64,000 nt of DNA from Jiangella gansuensis DSM 44835 (GCF_000515395.1 NZ_KI911782.1:434001-498000); one strand, 5' to 3'; counted from the stretch's first letter, positions 18,011 to 27,492 are shown. Numbers and translations are program-made. Notes: generated by a model from the letters alone, not told the origin.

Positions 18011-19018
18011 ATGGCAGGAGCTCCGAACATCCGCGAGGTCGCCCTGCGCGCCGGCGTGTCGGTCGGCACGGTCTCCAACGTGCTCAACCGGCCAGAGCTG
18101 GTGGCCGAACAGACCCGTGAGCGTGTCCACGCCGCCATCGCGGAACTGGGGTTCGTGCGCAACGACTCCGCCCGGCAGCTACGGGTCGGCCGCAGCCGCA
18201 CACTCGGGCTGGTCGTCCTGGACGTCGCCAACCCGTTCTTCACGGATGTGGCCCGCGGCGTCGAGGACCTCGCCAACCAGGAGGGTCTCGCGGTCATCCT
18301 GTGCAACACCGACGAAGACCCCCGCAAGCAGTCGTCCCACCTGGACCTGCTGGCCGAGATGCGGGTCCAGGGGGTGCTCATCAACCCGATCGACGCCTCC
18401 GACGGGCGCATCAAGACCCTGCGCGAACGCGGCACTCCGGTGGTGCTGTTCGACCGGCTGGGCGACCCCACGGTGGAGTGCTCCGTGGCCGTCGACGACC
18501 TGCTGGGTGGCCGGCTGGCGGCCCAGCACCTGATCGACAGCGGGCACCGCCGCATCCTCTTCGTCGGCGGTCCGCTGACTCTGCGCCAGGTGCAGGAGCG
18601 CTACGACGGCGCTGTCGACGCCATCGAGGCCAGCGGCGCCGACATCGAGATGGGTGCCGTGACGACGCCGGCGCTCAACGTGGTCGGTGGCCGCATGGCC
18701 GGCGACCAGATCGCGGCATCGGGTGACCTGCCGTCCGCGGTGTTCTGCGCCAACGACCTCGTCGCGCTGGGCGTCCTGCAGGCGCTGACCCACGCCGGGC
18801 TGCGGGTGCCGGCCGACGTGGCCATCGTCGGTTACGACGACATCGACTTCGCCGCCGCGGCGGCGGTGCCGCTGACGTCGGTGCGCCAGCCGCGGCAGCT
18901 GCTCGGCCGGACCGCGGCGGAGCTGCTGCTGGCCGAGACCACCGAGGCCGAGCACACCCACCGGCAAGTGATCTTCGAGCCGGAGCTGATCGTGCGCGAC
19001 TCCAGCGCCCCGCGCTGA
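18011..19018 (+). CDS. LacI-family regulator of rhamnose catabolism
   Basis: A 335-residue regulator. The LacI HTH is at residues 5-30 (IREVALRAGVSVGTVSNVLN), followed by the hinge helix and a periplasmic-binding-protein-like core (GLVVLDVANPFFTDVARGVED ... split GLVVLDVANPFF / TDVARGVED). ATG at 18011 lies six bases after TAAGCT, so the message is probably leaderless. It is divergent from rhaI with two operator-like palindromes between, so it most likely represses the rha operon. Confidence 0.9.
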   Translation: MAGAPNIREVALRAGVSVGTVSNVLNRPELVAEQTRERVHAAIAELGFVRNDSARQLRVGRSRTLGLVVLDVANPFFTDVARGVEDLANQEGLAVILCNTDEDPRKQSSHLDLLAEMRVQGVLINPIDASDGRIKTLRERGTPVVLFDRLGDPTVECSVAVDDLLGGRLAAQHLIDSGHRRILFVGGPLTLRQVQERYDGAVDAIEASGADIEMGAVTTPALNVVGGRMAGDQIAASGDLPSAVFCANDLVALGVLQALTHAGLRVPADVAIVGYDDIDFAAAAAVPLTSVRQPRQLLGRTAAELLLAETTEAEHTHRQVIFEPELIVRDSSAPR

Positions 19019-19023
19019 CCCCC

Positions 19024-19094
19024 AAATGATCACGTCCGGCATGGCTGTGTTCGCTTCACCACGGATGCTTGCCTGGTGAAGCGGGAGAGCGCCT
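19024..19094 (+). repeat. Intergenic repeat family, copy C
   Basis: AAATGATCACGT, 29 nt, then ATGCTTGCC. The hairpin stem is CGCTTCACCA (19052-19061) paired with TGGTGAAGCG (19074-19083), a perfect 10-bp stem with the conserved block in the loop. It starts 6 bp after the lacI-family stop codon. Confidence 0.8.
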
Positions 19095-19189
19095 AGGGGT
19101 AGCCGCGCCGCGCGAGGCGCCCGCCCGACGTACACCTGTTGACGTCCCCGTGATCGGCGCGACAGCCTGTGCCGTGATGTATGCCCGCC

Positions 19190-19200
19190 GTTCACAATCG
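19190..19200 (+). promoter_or_regulatory. Possible single PHO-box-like unit
   Basis: GTTCACAATCG resembles one unit of the actinobacterial PhoP direct repeat (GTTCACC-type). It lies 47 bp before the 5'-nucleotidase start. A second clear unit is not seen, so this is weak. It would make sense, as the two following genes release phosphate from nucleic acids and nucleotides. Confidence 0.25.
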
Positions 19201-19246
19201 GCCGATATGTTCTGCTGCGGTCATCAGTCTTGTAGGGGGTAGTTCT

Positions 19247-21493
19247 ATGCGCCTGAACGGGCGTATCCACGGAGTCCTCGCGGCCACAGCCGCACTCGGG
19301 CTCGCCGGCGCCGGCGTCGCGTTCGCACCTGCCGCGGCCGCCGCCACCGTCACCATCGACATCTACGGCATCAACGACTTCCACGGCCGCATCGTCAACA
19401 GCGGTGGCGAGGAGGCCGGCGCGGCGCACGTCGCCGGTGCGATCAACGCGTTCCGCGACGCGCAGCCGAACTCGCTGTTCGTGTCCGTCGGCGACAACAT
19501 CGGCGCGTCGACGTTCGAGTCCTTCATCCAGCAGGACCAGCCCACCATCGACTTCCTGAACGCCGCTGGGCTCGACGTCAGCGCCGTCGGCAACCACGAG
19601 TTCGACCAGGGTTTCGACGACCTGACCGAACGGGTCATCCCGGCGTCGGAGTTCCCGATCCTGGGCGCCAACGTCTTCGAGGAGGGCGGCACCGAACCGG
19701 TCCTGCAGCCGTACGAGGTCATCGACGTCGACGGTGTCGCGGTCGGCTTCGTCGGTGCGGTCACCGAAGCCATGCCGTCGCTGGTCAGCCCGTCGGGCAT
19801 CGAGGGGCTGGAGTTCCGCGACATCGCCGAGTCGGTGAACGCCGTGGCCGACGACCTGTCCGACGGCGACGACGGCAACGGCGAGGCCGACGTCGTGGTC
19901 CTGTTGGTGCACGAGGGCGCGGCGAACGCCAGCGTCGAGGCGGCCACGAGCGGCGACTTCGGCGAGATCGTCACCGGCGTGAACGCCAACGTCGACGCCA
20001 TCCTCTCCGGCCACACGCACCAGCGCTACGCCCACCAGCTCGAGCTCGACGGCCGGGACCTCCCGCTGCCGGTCCTGCAGGCCGCCGACTACGGCAAGGC
20101 CATGGACAAGCTGTCGTTCCAGGTCGACAACGTGACCGGCGAGATCCTCGGCGTCTCGGCCGAGATCCTCCCGCTGACCGAGGAGGTCGGCGAGGACTGG
20201 GAGCCGCTGTACCCAGCCGATCCCACTGTGGCCGACATCGTCAAGCAGGCGGAGGACGTCGCCGACGACCTCGGCGCGGAGTCGCTCGGCGAGATCACCG
20301 CCGACTTCAACCGCGCCAGCCAGTCCGACGGCAGTGAGAACCGCGGCGGCGAGTCGCCGCTGGGCAACCTCGTCGCCGACATCCAGCTGGCCGCCGCGCA
20401 GGTGACCGACCCCACCGCGCAGATCGCCTTCATGAACCCGGGCGGCCTGCGCACCGACCTGTCCTACGCCAGCAGCGGCCAGGGCGACCCGGACGGCAAC
20501 GTCACCTATCGGGAGGCGGCGCTGGTCCAGCCGTTCGCGAACACGCTGGTGACCACCACGCTGACCGGCGAGCAGATCGTCCAGGTGCTCGAGGAGCAGT
20601 GGCAGCCGGAGGGCGCCTCGCGGCCGTTCCTGAAGTTGGGCGTCTCGGCCGGGTTCAGCTACACCTACGACCCCGCCGCCGCGGCCGGTGAGCGCATCAC
20701 CTCTGTGACTCTCGATGGCGAGCCGCTGGACCCGGCCGCCGGGTACCGCGTCGCCGTCAACTCGTTCCTCGCCTCCGGCGGCGACAGCTTCTTCACCCTG
20801 GCCGAGGGCGTCGACGCCGCCGACACCGGCCAGGTCGACCTGCAGGCCACGGTCGACTACTTCGGCGCCAACTCGCCGGTCACGCCGGACTACGCGCAGC
20901 GGGCCGTCGGCGTCACCTGGGTCAGCGACCCCGCCGCGGTCTACATGCCGGGCGACGAGCTCGCGGTCGACCTGTCCTCGCTGCTGTTCAGCAACGGTGA
21001 GCCGGTCGACACGTCCGCGACGGTGACGCTGGGCGGGGCCGACCTGGGCACCGTCGAGATCGACCCGGCCATCGTCGACACCACCGACGAGGTCGGCCGG
21101 GCGTCCGTCCGCGCCATCACTCCGGCCGAGGCCGCGGTGACCGCCGCGGACGCCACCGAGACCGCGCTGGTGATCTCGCTGCCGGAGACCGGCACCGAGG
21201 TCACGCTCCCGGTCACCGTCGACCTCGGCGACGAACCGGGCACGGACGACGGCGGCGACGACGGCTCCGAGGACGGCACCGACGACGGCGGCACCGACGA
21301 CGGCGGCACCGACGACGGCGGCACCGAGAGCGGCACCGACGACGGCGGCGAACTGCCCGACACCGGCTCGTCCGGAGTGGTCTGGTGGATTGTCGGCGGC
21401 GTGATCGTGCTGGCCCTCGGCGGCGGTCTCTACGCGCTGTCCCGGCGCCGGGCGTCCGCGCCGGACAACGGCGCCGGCGGCTCGTCCGGCTAG
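19247..21493 (+). CDS. Cell-wall-anchored 5'-nucleotidase / metallophosphatase
   Basis: A 748-residue exported enzyme that releases phosphate from nucleotides. A signal peptide ends in an AAAAA-rich stretch near residue 32. The metallophosphatase core has the YGINDFHGR, GDNIGAS, GNHEFDQ and SGHTHQR motifs. The 5'-nucleotidase C domain follows, with GNLVADIQL and NPGGLRTDL. A DDGG/TDDGG-rich linker leads to the sortase signal LPDTG at residues 703-707, a membrane helix and RRR. ATG at 19247 has a TAGGGGG stretch about eight bases upstream; the earlier in-frame ATG at 19181 would add residues before the signal peptide. Confidence 0.92.
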   Translation: MRLNGRIHGVLAATAALGLAGAGVAFAPAAAAATVTIDIYGINDFHGRIVNSGGEEAGAAHVAGAINAFRDAQPNSLFVSVGDNIGASTFESFIQQDQPTIDFLNAAGLDVSAVGNHEFDQGFDDLTERVIPASEFPILGANVFEEGGTEPVLQPYEVIDVDGVAVGFVGAVTEAMPSLVSPSGIEGLEFRDIAESVNAVADDLSDGDDGNGEADVVVLLVHEGAANASVEAATSGDFGEIVTGVNANVDAILSGHTHQRYAHQLELDGRDLPLPVLQAADYGKAMDKLSFQVDNVTGEILGVSAEILPLTEEVGEDWEPLYPADPTVADIVKQAEDVADDLGAESLGEITADFNRASQSDGSENRGGESPLGNLVADIQLAAAQVTDPTAQIAFMNPGGLRTDLSYASSGQGDPDGNVTYREAALVQPFANTLVTTTLTGEQIVQVLEEQWQPEGASRPFLKLGVSAGFSYTYDPAAAAGERITSVTLDGEPLDPAAGYRVAVNSFLASGGDSFFTLAEGVDAADTGQVDLQATVDYFGANSPVTPDYAQRAVGVTWVSDPAAVYMPGDELAVDLSSLLFSNGEPVDTSATVTLGGADLGTVEIDPAIVDTTDEVGRASVRAITPAEAAVTAADATETALVISLPETGTEVTLPVTVDLGDEPGTDDGGDDGSEDGTDDGGTDDGGTDDGGTESGTDDGGELPDTGSSGVVWWIVGGVIVLALGGGLYALSRRRASAPDNGAGGSSG

Positions 21494-21501
21494 ACGCCGA
21501 T

Positions 21502-21535
21502 GGTGGTGCCCCGCGGACACCCGCGGGGCACCACC
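21502..21535 (+). terminator. Perfect 15-bp hairpin after the 5'-nucleotidase gene
   Basis: GGTGGTGCCCCGCGG (21502-21516), a 4-nt loop, and its exact complement (21521-21535). It starts 8 bp after the stop codon. There is no T tract, as is common for actinobacterial terminators. Confidence 0.8.
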
Positions 21536-21626
21536 GCGACACCCACACGTCCCCGACGCCACCGCGGCACGATCTCGTCGCCCCGCGACATTCGTACCCA
21601 CCCATCCCTCAGCGAAAGGCCGTCCG

Positions 21627-24248
21627 ATGCGCTCGACACGGCGTTCCACCCGATGGCTGGCGGCGGTCGCCGCGGCCGGACTCACCGGCGGCAGCCTCGT
21701 CGCCGCGCTCGCCAGCGGGTCCGCGCTCGCCGCGGACGACGACCCCTTCATCAGCGAGATCCACTACGACAACGTCGGCACCGACACCGGTGAGGCCATC
21801 GAGGTGCAGGCCGCCGCCGGCACCGACCTGTCCGGCTGGCAGCTCGTCCTGTACAACGGCAACGGCGGCGCGGTCTACGACACCCGGACCCTCAGCGGCG
21901 CGGTGCCGGAGGCGGGCGTCGTCGTCGCGACCTACCCGGCCAACGGCATCCAGAACGGCTCACCCGACGGCGTCGCGCTGGTGGGGCCCGACGGCACCGT
22001 CGCGGAGTTCCTCTCCTACGAGGGCGGCATGACCGCGGTCGGCGGCCCGGCGGATGGCATGTCCAGTGTGGACATCGGGGTCTCCCAGGCCAGCTCCACA
22101 CCGGTCGGTCAGTCGTTGCAGAAGGTCGACGGCACCTGGACGGGCCCGGTGCAGAACACGTTCGGTGCACTCAACGGCGGTGGTGACCCCGATCCCGACC
22201 CGGATCCCGAGCCGCAGGACGCCACCATCCCGGAGATCCAGGGCACCGGCCCCGACTCGCCGCTCGACGGTGCGGTCGTGACCACGGCCGGTGTCGTGAC
22301 GGCCGCCTACCCGACCGGCGGGTTCGGCGGCTACTACATCCAGACGCCGGGCAGCGGCGGTGACGAGCCGCGTACCGCGTCGGACGCCGTCTTCGTCTAC
22401 TCGCCGGCCACGGTCGGCGAGGTCGAGATCGGCGACCACGTCCAGGTCACCGGCGAGGTCACCGAGCACTTCGGCCTGACCGAGATCGTGGTGGACGCCG
22501 ACGGTCTCGACCTGCTCACGGAGCCCGCCGAGGCGGTCAAGCCGGTCACCTTCGAGCTGCCCGCCGACGACGCCGCCCGCGAGGCCTACGAGGGCATGCT
22601 GGTCAGCCCGGTCGAGGGTTTCGTCGTCTCCGACACCTACGCGCTGGGCGGCTGGGGCACCAACGCCTTCGGCTCGATCGGCCTGGGCTTCGGCGGCCCG
22701 CTGGTGCAGGAGACCGACGTCGCCGCGCCGGGCTCGCCCGAGTACCAGGACGCCGTCGCCGACAACGCGGCCCGGTCGGTCACGCTCGACGACGGCCAGT
22801 CCAACCGCACCCCGGCCAGCGCGCAGGTGCCGTACCTGACGGCGCAGACGCCGCCGCGGACCGGCGCCGGCGTGACGTTCCACGAGGACGTCATCTTCGA
22901 CTACCGGTTCCAGTGGAACTTCCAGCCGACGGCACCGGTCCACGGCCCGGCGCCGGACGTCGTCACGTTCGACACCGGCAACACCCGGGCCGCCAACGCC
23001 GAGCCCGAGGACGTCGGCGGCGACCTGCGGATCGCGACCTTCAACGTGCTCAACTACTTCACGACGCTCGGGACCGACCTGCCCGGTTGCGAGCCCTACA
23101 CCGACCGCGACGGCAACCCGATCAGCGTGGCCCGCGGCTGTGACGCCCGCGGTGCGTGGGACGCGGAGAACCTCGAGCGTCAGGAGGGCAAGATCGTCGC
23201 GGCCGTCAACGGGCTGGGCGCCGACGTCGTCTCGCTGGAGGAGATCGAGAACTCGGCGCGGTTCGGCAAGGACCGCGACGCGGCGCTGGCGACGCTGGTG
23301 AACGCACTGAACGAGGACGCCGGCGCGGGCACGTGGGCGTACGTCGAGTCGCCCGCCCAGCTGCCGGCGGACGAGGACGTCATCCGCAACGCGTTCATCT
23401 ACCGCACCGCGGCCGTCGAGCCGGTCGGCGAGTCGGTGATCCTCACCGGCGACCCGGCGTTCGACAACGCGCGCGAGCCGCTGGCGCAGCGCTTCGCCTC
23501 CGTCGAGTCCGGCTACGAGTTCCTCGCCGTCGTCAACCACTTCAAGTCCAAGGGCGGCGACTGCGGCGACCTGCCGGAGGGATGCTTCGACGCCGACCGT
23601 GTCGAGCAGGCCGAGTCGCTGGTGGCCTTCGCCGACGACCTGGTGGAGCAGACCGGGGTCGAGGACGTGTTCCTGCTCGGCGACTTCAACTCCTACGGGC
23701 AGGAGAACCCGATGCAGGTGCTCTACGACGCCGGCTACACCGACCTGAACGAGGCCTACGCCGGCGAGCACACCTACGTCTTCGACGGCAAGGTCGGCTC
23801 GCTGGACTACGTGCTCGCCAGCTCGTCTGTCACCGAGGCCGGTCTGGTCAGCGGCGTCGACGTGTGGAGCATCAACTCGGTGGAGTCGGTGCTGTTCGAG
23901 TACTCCCGGTTCAACTACTTCGCCAGTGAGCTCTTCCAGGCCGGCACCGTGTTCCGGGCCAGCGACCACGACCCGATCCTGGTCGGTGTCCAGACGCCCG
24001 GCCCGGTGACGTTCGACGACGTCCGCGCGATGGTGGAGGATTACGCCGCCGCGGGCACCGTCAACCGGTCGCAGGCGGCCCAGCTGAACGCGCACCTGGC
24101 GACCGCCGAGCGGCTGGCCGGTCGTGGACTGGCAGGACCGGCCGACCGGTCGCTGGCCCGGTTCGCCACAGTGGCAGAGCGGGTGGCCGACGACGAGGCC
24201 CGTGACGCGCTGCTGGCGGCTGCCGCTGAGTTGCGCGAGCAGCTGTAG
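21627..24248 (+). CDS. Extracellular nuclease, ExeM/NucH-like, with lamin-tail domain
   Basis: An 873-residue secreted nuclease. A signal peptide covers residues 1-36. A lamin-tail-like domain (about 38-150, starting DPFISEIHYDN) precedes a linker rich in Asp-Pro repeats and an OB-like region. The endonuclease/exonuclease/phosphatase core (about 470-790) has RIATFNVLNYF, SLEEIEN, FLLGDFNSYGQ and ASDHDPILVG. A helical C-terminal module (TFDDVRAMVEDYAAAG...) resembles FIMAH. It should degrade DNA or RNA outside the cell. Together with the preceding 5'-nucleotidase it would provide nucleosides and phosphate. Confidence 0.92.
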   Translation: MRSTRRSTRWLAAVAAAGLTGGSLVAALASGSALAADDDPFISEIHYDNVGTDTGEAIEVQAAAGTDLSGWQLVLYNGNGGAVYDTRTLSGAVPEAGVVVATYPANGIQNGSPDGVALVGPDGTVAEFLSYEGGMTAVGGPADGMSSVDIGVSQASSTPVGQSLQKVDGTWTGPVQNTFGALNGGGDPDPDPDPEPQDATIPEIQGTGPDSPLDGAVVTTAGVVTAAYPTGGFGGYYIQTPGSGGDEPRTASDAVFVYSPATVGEVEIGDHVQVTGEVTEHFGLTEIVVDADGLDLLTEPAEAVKPVTFELPADDAAREAYEGMLVSPVEGFVVSDTYALGGWGTNAFGSIGLGFGGPLVQETDVAAPGSPEYQDAVADNAARSVTLDDGQSNRTPASAQVPYLTAQTPPRTGAGVTFHEDVIFDYRFQWNFQPTAPVHGPAPDVVTFDTGNTRAANAEPEDVGGDLRIATFNVLNYFTTLGTDLPGCEPYTDRDGNPISVARGCDARGAWDAENLERQEGKIVAAVNGLGADVVSLEEIENSARFGKDRDAALATLVNALNEDAGAGTWAYVESPAQLPADEDVIRNAFIYRTAAVEPVGESVILTGDPAFDNAREPLAQRFASVESGYEFLAVVNHFKSKGGDCGDLPEGCFDADRVEQAESLVAFADDLVEQTGVEDVFLLGDFNSYGQENPMQVLYDAGYTDLNEAYAGEHTYVFDGKVGSLDYVLASSSVTEAGLVSGVDVWSINSVESVLFEYSRFNYFASELFQAGTVFRASDHDPILVGVQTPGPVTFDDVRAMVEDYAAAGTVNRSQAAQLNAHLATAERLAGRGLAGPADRSLARFATVAERVADDEARDALLAAAAELREQL

Positions 24249-24261
24249 ACGCGAGTCGTCG

Positions 24262-24299
24262 CTGAGGGCCACTCTCCTGGTGGGGAGGGTGGCCCTCAG
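24262..24299 (+). terminator. Hairpin terminator after the nuclease gene
   Basis: CTGAGGGCCAC pairs with GTGGCCCTCAG, with further CTCC/GGAG-type pairing inside; it begins 13 bp after the stop codon. Typical strong stem-loop without a T run. Confidence 0.8.
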
Positions 24300-24329
24300 C
24301 CGTCGGAGGCGACCCCTAAAGTGTCGGGC

Positions 24330-25679
24330 ATGACCGATCTCCGGGCCGCCGTCGAGGCCGTTCTGCCGTCCGTCCGCGCCGACCTCGAGAGGTTGGTGCG
24401 CATCCGCAGCGTGAGCGCCGATCCGGCCCGCGCCGACGACGTGCGCGCCAGCGCCGACGCGGTGGCCGAGCTGGCCCGCGGCGCCGGTGCCGCCGAAGTC
24501 GACGTCGTCAGTGTCGACGGCGGCGCGCCGGGGGTCATCGCCCGCTGGCCGGCGCCGGCGGGCGCTCCCACGGTGCTGCTCTACGCCCACCACGACGTGC
24601 AGCCCACCGGCCCGCGCGAGCAGTGGAGCAGCGACCCGTTCGAGGCCACCGAGCGCGACGGCCGCTTGTACGGGCGCGGGGTCTCGGACGACAAAGCCGG
24701 CGTGGCCGCGCACATCGCGGCGCTACGGGCGTTCGGCGGGCGGCCGCCGGTGGGTGTCGTGCTGTTCGTCGAGGGCGAGGAGGAGATCGGCTCGCCCACG
24801 TTCACGGCCTTCCTCGAGACGTACCGGGAGCGGCTGGCGGCCGACGTCATCGTCGTCGCCGACTCCGCGAACTGGACGCCAGAGGTCCCGGCGCTGACCA
24901 CCAGCCTGCGCGGCCTGGCCGACTGCGTCGTCACCGTCCGGGTGCTCGACCACGCGGTGCATTCCGGCGTCTTCGGCGGGCCGGTCGTCGACGCCCTCAC
25001 GGCGCTGTGCCGGCTGTTGGCCACGCTGCATGACGACAAGGGCGACGTGGCGGTGGCGGGCCTGGTCACCTCCGAGGCCGCCGATGTCGACTACCCCGAG
25101 TCGCGGTACCGGGCCGAGGCCGGCGTCCTCGACGGCGTGCAGCTCGCCGGCACCGGTTCGCTGGCCGACCGGCTGTGGGCGCGCCCGGCCGTGTCGGTGC
25201 TGGCCATCGACGCGCCACCGGTGGCCGACGCCGCCAACATCCTGCTGCACGAGGCGCGGGCCAAGGTGAGCCTGCGGCTGGCGGCCACCCAGGACCCGCA
25301 GGCGGCCCTGGACGCGCTGGCCGCGCACCTGCGCGAGCACGCGGAGTTCGGGGTACAGGTCGAGGTCGGTGACGGCACGGTGGGCGGCGGCTGCGCGCTG
25401 CCGACGTCCGGTCCGGTGGTCGAGGCCGCGGAGGCGGCGCTCTCCGAGGCGTTCGGCGTCCCGTCGGTGCGGGCAGGCATGGGCGGCTCCATCCCATTCA
25501 TCGCCGAGTTCGAGGAGACCTTCCCGGACGCCACCGTGCTGGTCACCGGTGCCGGCGACCCGGACTGCCGCGCACACGGCCTGGACGAGAGCCTGCACCT
25601 GGAGATGTTCGCGAAGAACTGCCTGGCCGAGGCGCTGCTGCTGCAGCGCCTGGCGCCGGCTCAGGCGCCGGGGGCATGA
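24330..25679 (+). CDS. M20-family dipeptidase
   Basis: A 449-residue Zn-dependent M20 peptidase, dipeptidase/carnosinase-like. Visible motifs are LLYAHHDVQPTG (metal His and catalytic Asp), RGVSDDKAG (bridging Asp), FVEGEEEIGSP (catalytic Glu pair), the dimerisation lid near VLDHAVHSGVFGG and the final His in CRAHGLDESLHLEM. ATG at 24330 stands seven bases after TAAAGT, which suggests a leaderless message; GTG at 24321 is the alternative. The stop overlaps the next gene as ATGA. Confidence 0.9.
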   Translation: MTDLRAAVEAVLPSVRADLERLVRIRSVSADPARADDVRASADAVAELARGAGAAEVDVVSVDGGAPGVIARWPAPAGAPTVLLYAHHDVQPTGPREQWSSDPFEATERDGRLYGRGVSDDKAGVAAHIAALRAFGGRPPVGVVLFVEGEEEIGSPTFTAFLETYRERLAADVIVVADSANWTPEVPALTTSLRGLADCVVTVRVLDHAVHSGVFGGPVVDALTALCRLLATLHDDKGDVAVAGLVTSEAADVDYPESRYRAEAGVLDGVQLAGTGSLADRLWARPAVSVLAIDAPPVADAANILLHEARAKVSLRLAATQDPQAALDALAAHLREHAEFGVQVEVGDGTVGGGCALPTSGPVVEAAEAALSEAFGVPSVRAGMGGSIPFIAEFEETFPDATVLVTGAGDPDCRAHGLDESLHLEMFAKNCLAEALLLQRLAPAQAPGA

Positions 25680-26227
25680 CCCGCTACGCCGCGCTGCTGC
25701 GCGGCATCAACGTCGGCGGTCACAACACCGTCCGGATGCCCGAGCTGCGCAGCATGGTCGAGTCGCTCGGCCACACCGACGTCGTCACCTACATCAACAG
25801 CGGCAATGTCGTGTTCACCAGTGGCGCCGGTGGGGCCGGCCGGGCCGAGCTGGAGGCCGGTATCGAGGACCGTCTGGAGGCCGAGCTGGACAGGCGCATC
25901 ACGGTCCTGGTGCGCTCCCGCGACGAACTCGCCGAGGCCGTCGAGGCCAACCCGTTCCCGGACGCCGTACCGAACCGGCTGTTGCTGGCGTTCCTTCGCA
26001 CCGCGCCTGCCGAGGATCAACTCGCCGCGGCAGCCGCCGTCGAGTCCGGTGCCGACGAGTTCCGGCTGCTCGGCTCCACGTTGTATCTGCACTGCCCGGA
26101 CGGCATGGGCCGCAGCAAGCTCGCGGCGGCGCTGAGCAAGCCGGTCAGCGACGGCACGTCCCGCAACCTCGCCACGGTGCGCAAGCTGGTGCAGTTGGCG
26201 GGCGGAGAAACGCCGGAAAGATCTTGA
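25676..26227 (+). CDS. DUF1697 family protein
   Basis: A 183-residue conserved protein. The family signature at the N terminus, YAALLRGINVGGHNTVRM, is clear, as is the VVTYINSGNVVFTS segment. No function is established for the family. It is translationally coupled to the M20 dipeptidase by ATGA. Confidence 0.88.
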   Translation: MTRYAALLRGINVGGHNTVRMPELRSMVESLGHTDVVTYINSGNVVFTSGAGGAGRAELEAGIEDRLEAELDRRITVLVRSRDELAEAVEANPFPDAVPNRLLLAFLRTAPAEDQLAAAAAVESGADEFRLLGSTLYLHCPDGMGRSKLAAALSKPVSDGTSRNLATVRKLVQLAGGETPERS

Positions 26228-26326
26228 CAGCGGGTGAGTCGCACCGTTAGAGCTGGTATCCCCGAATTTCACCCAGCCGTGCCACATCCTCCGCAGCGGG
26301 ACGGCGCCAGCCTCGAGGAGCTGCCA

Positions 26327-27367
26327 ATGCTGCGCTCACGTCGATCGATCTCCGCCCTCGCCATCAGTGCCGCCACGGCGCTGACGCTGTCGGCCGCGCC
26401 CGCGGTCGCCGAACCCGCCACCGTGCCCGGCGGGCCCTGGGTGGAGGACTCCCAGCACGTGTCGCTGGAACGCCTGCACACGTACGCCGAGCTCACCGAC
26501 GCCCTGCACCAGCTGGAACGACGCAGCAAGGGCAACGTGGACGTCAGCAGCATCGGCACCACGAACGAGGGCCGCGACATCTGGTACGCCCAGGTGGGCA
26601 CCGGCGCCACAAAGGTCCTCTACGTCACCCAGCAGCACGGCAACGAGCCGCTGGGCACCGAGGCCGCGCTGCGCGTCCTGCAGCAGCTGGGCACCTCGAA
26701 GGCCTCATGGGTGCGGGACATGCTCGGCGAGATCACCCTCGGCGTGGTGGTCCGGGCGAATCCCGACGGCACCGAGCGGTTCCAGCGGCAGAACGTCGAC
26801 CCCGGCTGCTCCGGCGCGTTCTGCCTGCCGGGCGTCGGCTACGACATCAACCGCTATCACGACCCGGCCATCGACCCTGCCGACAACCCCGTCCCCGAGG
26901 CGGCAGCCGTCCAAACGCTGGTGCGGCAGTGGCAGCCCGACATCACCGTCGACTACCACCACCAGGGCTCCTACGTCGCCGACGACGGCAGCATGATCAC
27001 CACGTCGATCCTGTGGCCCACCAACGCCGGAGTCGCTCCCGCGGTCGTGGACGCGTCCAAGCAGGTCGCCGTCACGGTGTACGACGCGCTCTCCGCCTAC
27101 GGGCACGGCGAGGTGAGCCAGTACCCGGGCGGCGACATCGCCGGCATCGCCCGCAACTCCTTCGGCCTGCAGGGCAGCGCGAGCCTGTTGCTGGAGCTGC
27201 GTGGTGGCATCGGGCAGAAGAGCAGCGGCTACCTGATCCGGCAGGCCTACGTCTCGATGCTGGCGGTGGCGCAGGCGGCAGCGGACGGCACGCTGGCGTC
27301 GGTGGACCCGAGCAGCGCCGACGACATCCCGCCGCGCGGCCCGGCAGTTTCCGACGAGGAGGAGTAG
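26327..27367 (+). CDS. Secreted M14-family zinc carboxypeptidase
   Basis: A 346-residue exported metallopeptidase. The signal peptide covers about residues 1-28 and ends AVAEP. The M14 zinc motif is H104-x-x-E107 (QQHGNEPLG); further family points are RANPDGTERF, YDINRYHDP, the third metal-ligand region VDYHHQGS and the catalytic Glu stretch LLLELRGG. It would trim C-terminal residues from peptides outside the cell. ATG at 26327 has GAGGAG eight bases upstream; the earlier in-frame start at 26234 gives no signal peptide at the terminus. Confidence 0.9.
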   Translation: MLRSRRSISALAISAATALTLSAAPAVAEPATVPGGPWVEDSQHVSLERLHTYAELTDALHQLERRSKGNVDVSSIGTTNEGRDIWYAQVGTGATKVLYVTQQHGNEPLGTEAALRVLQQLGTSKASWVRDMLGEITLGVVVRANPDGTERFQRQNVDPGCSGAFCLPGVGYDINRYHDPAIDPADNPVPEAAAVQTLVRQWQPDITVDYHHQGSYVADDGSMITTSILWPTNAGVAPAVVDASKQVAVTVYDALSAYGHGEVSQYPGGDIAGIARNSFGLQGSASLLLELRGGIGQKSSGYLIRQAYVSMLAVAQAAADGTLASVDPSSADDIPPRGPAVSDEEE

Positions 27368-27387
27368 ACCCGGCTCACGTACGCCTG

Positions 27388-27445
27388 TCGATCATGGTCT
27401 GAGGGGTCGTTCCGCGCACGGGACGGCCCCTCGGCCGTGATCGAC
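27388..27445 (+). terminator. Nested hairpin after the M14 peptidase gene
   Basis: The outer arms GTCGATCA and TGATCGAC (27388-27395 and 27438-27445) enclose an inner stem GAGGGG.../...CCCCTC (27401-27432, 11 of 13 pairs). It starts 20 bp after the stop codon. The outer arms again carry TGATC. Confidence 0.7.
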
Positions 27446-27492
27446 TTCTCCAGTCGCGTTCTCGGGTGAGCGCTGCACTGGGAAACTGGGGC

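Noticed and set aside
18179-21751. Open frame of 1190 codons on the minus strand
   Set aside because: It is antisense to the LacI gene and the 5'-nucleotidase. The translation is a biased Arg/Val/Gly/Asp mix without domains, typical for GC-rich shadow frames.
21960-24713. Open frame of 917 codons on the minus strand
   Set aside because: Antisense to the secreted nuclease and the start of the M20 gene; no family features, and the plus-strand genes are clear.
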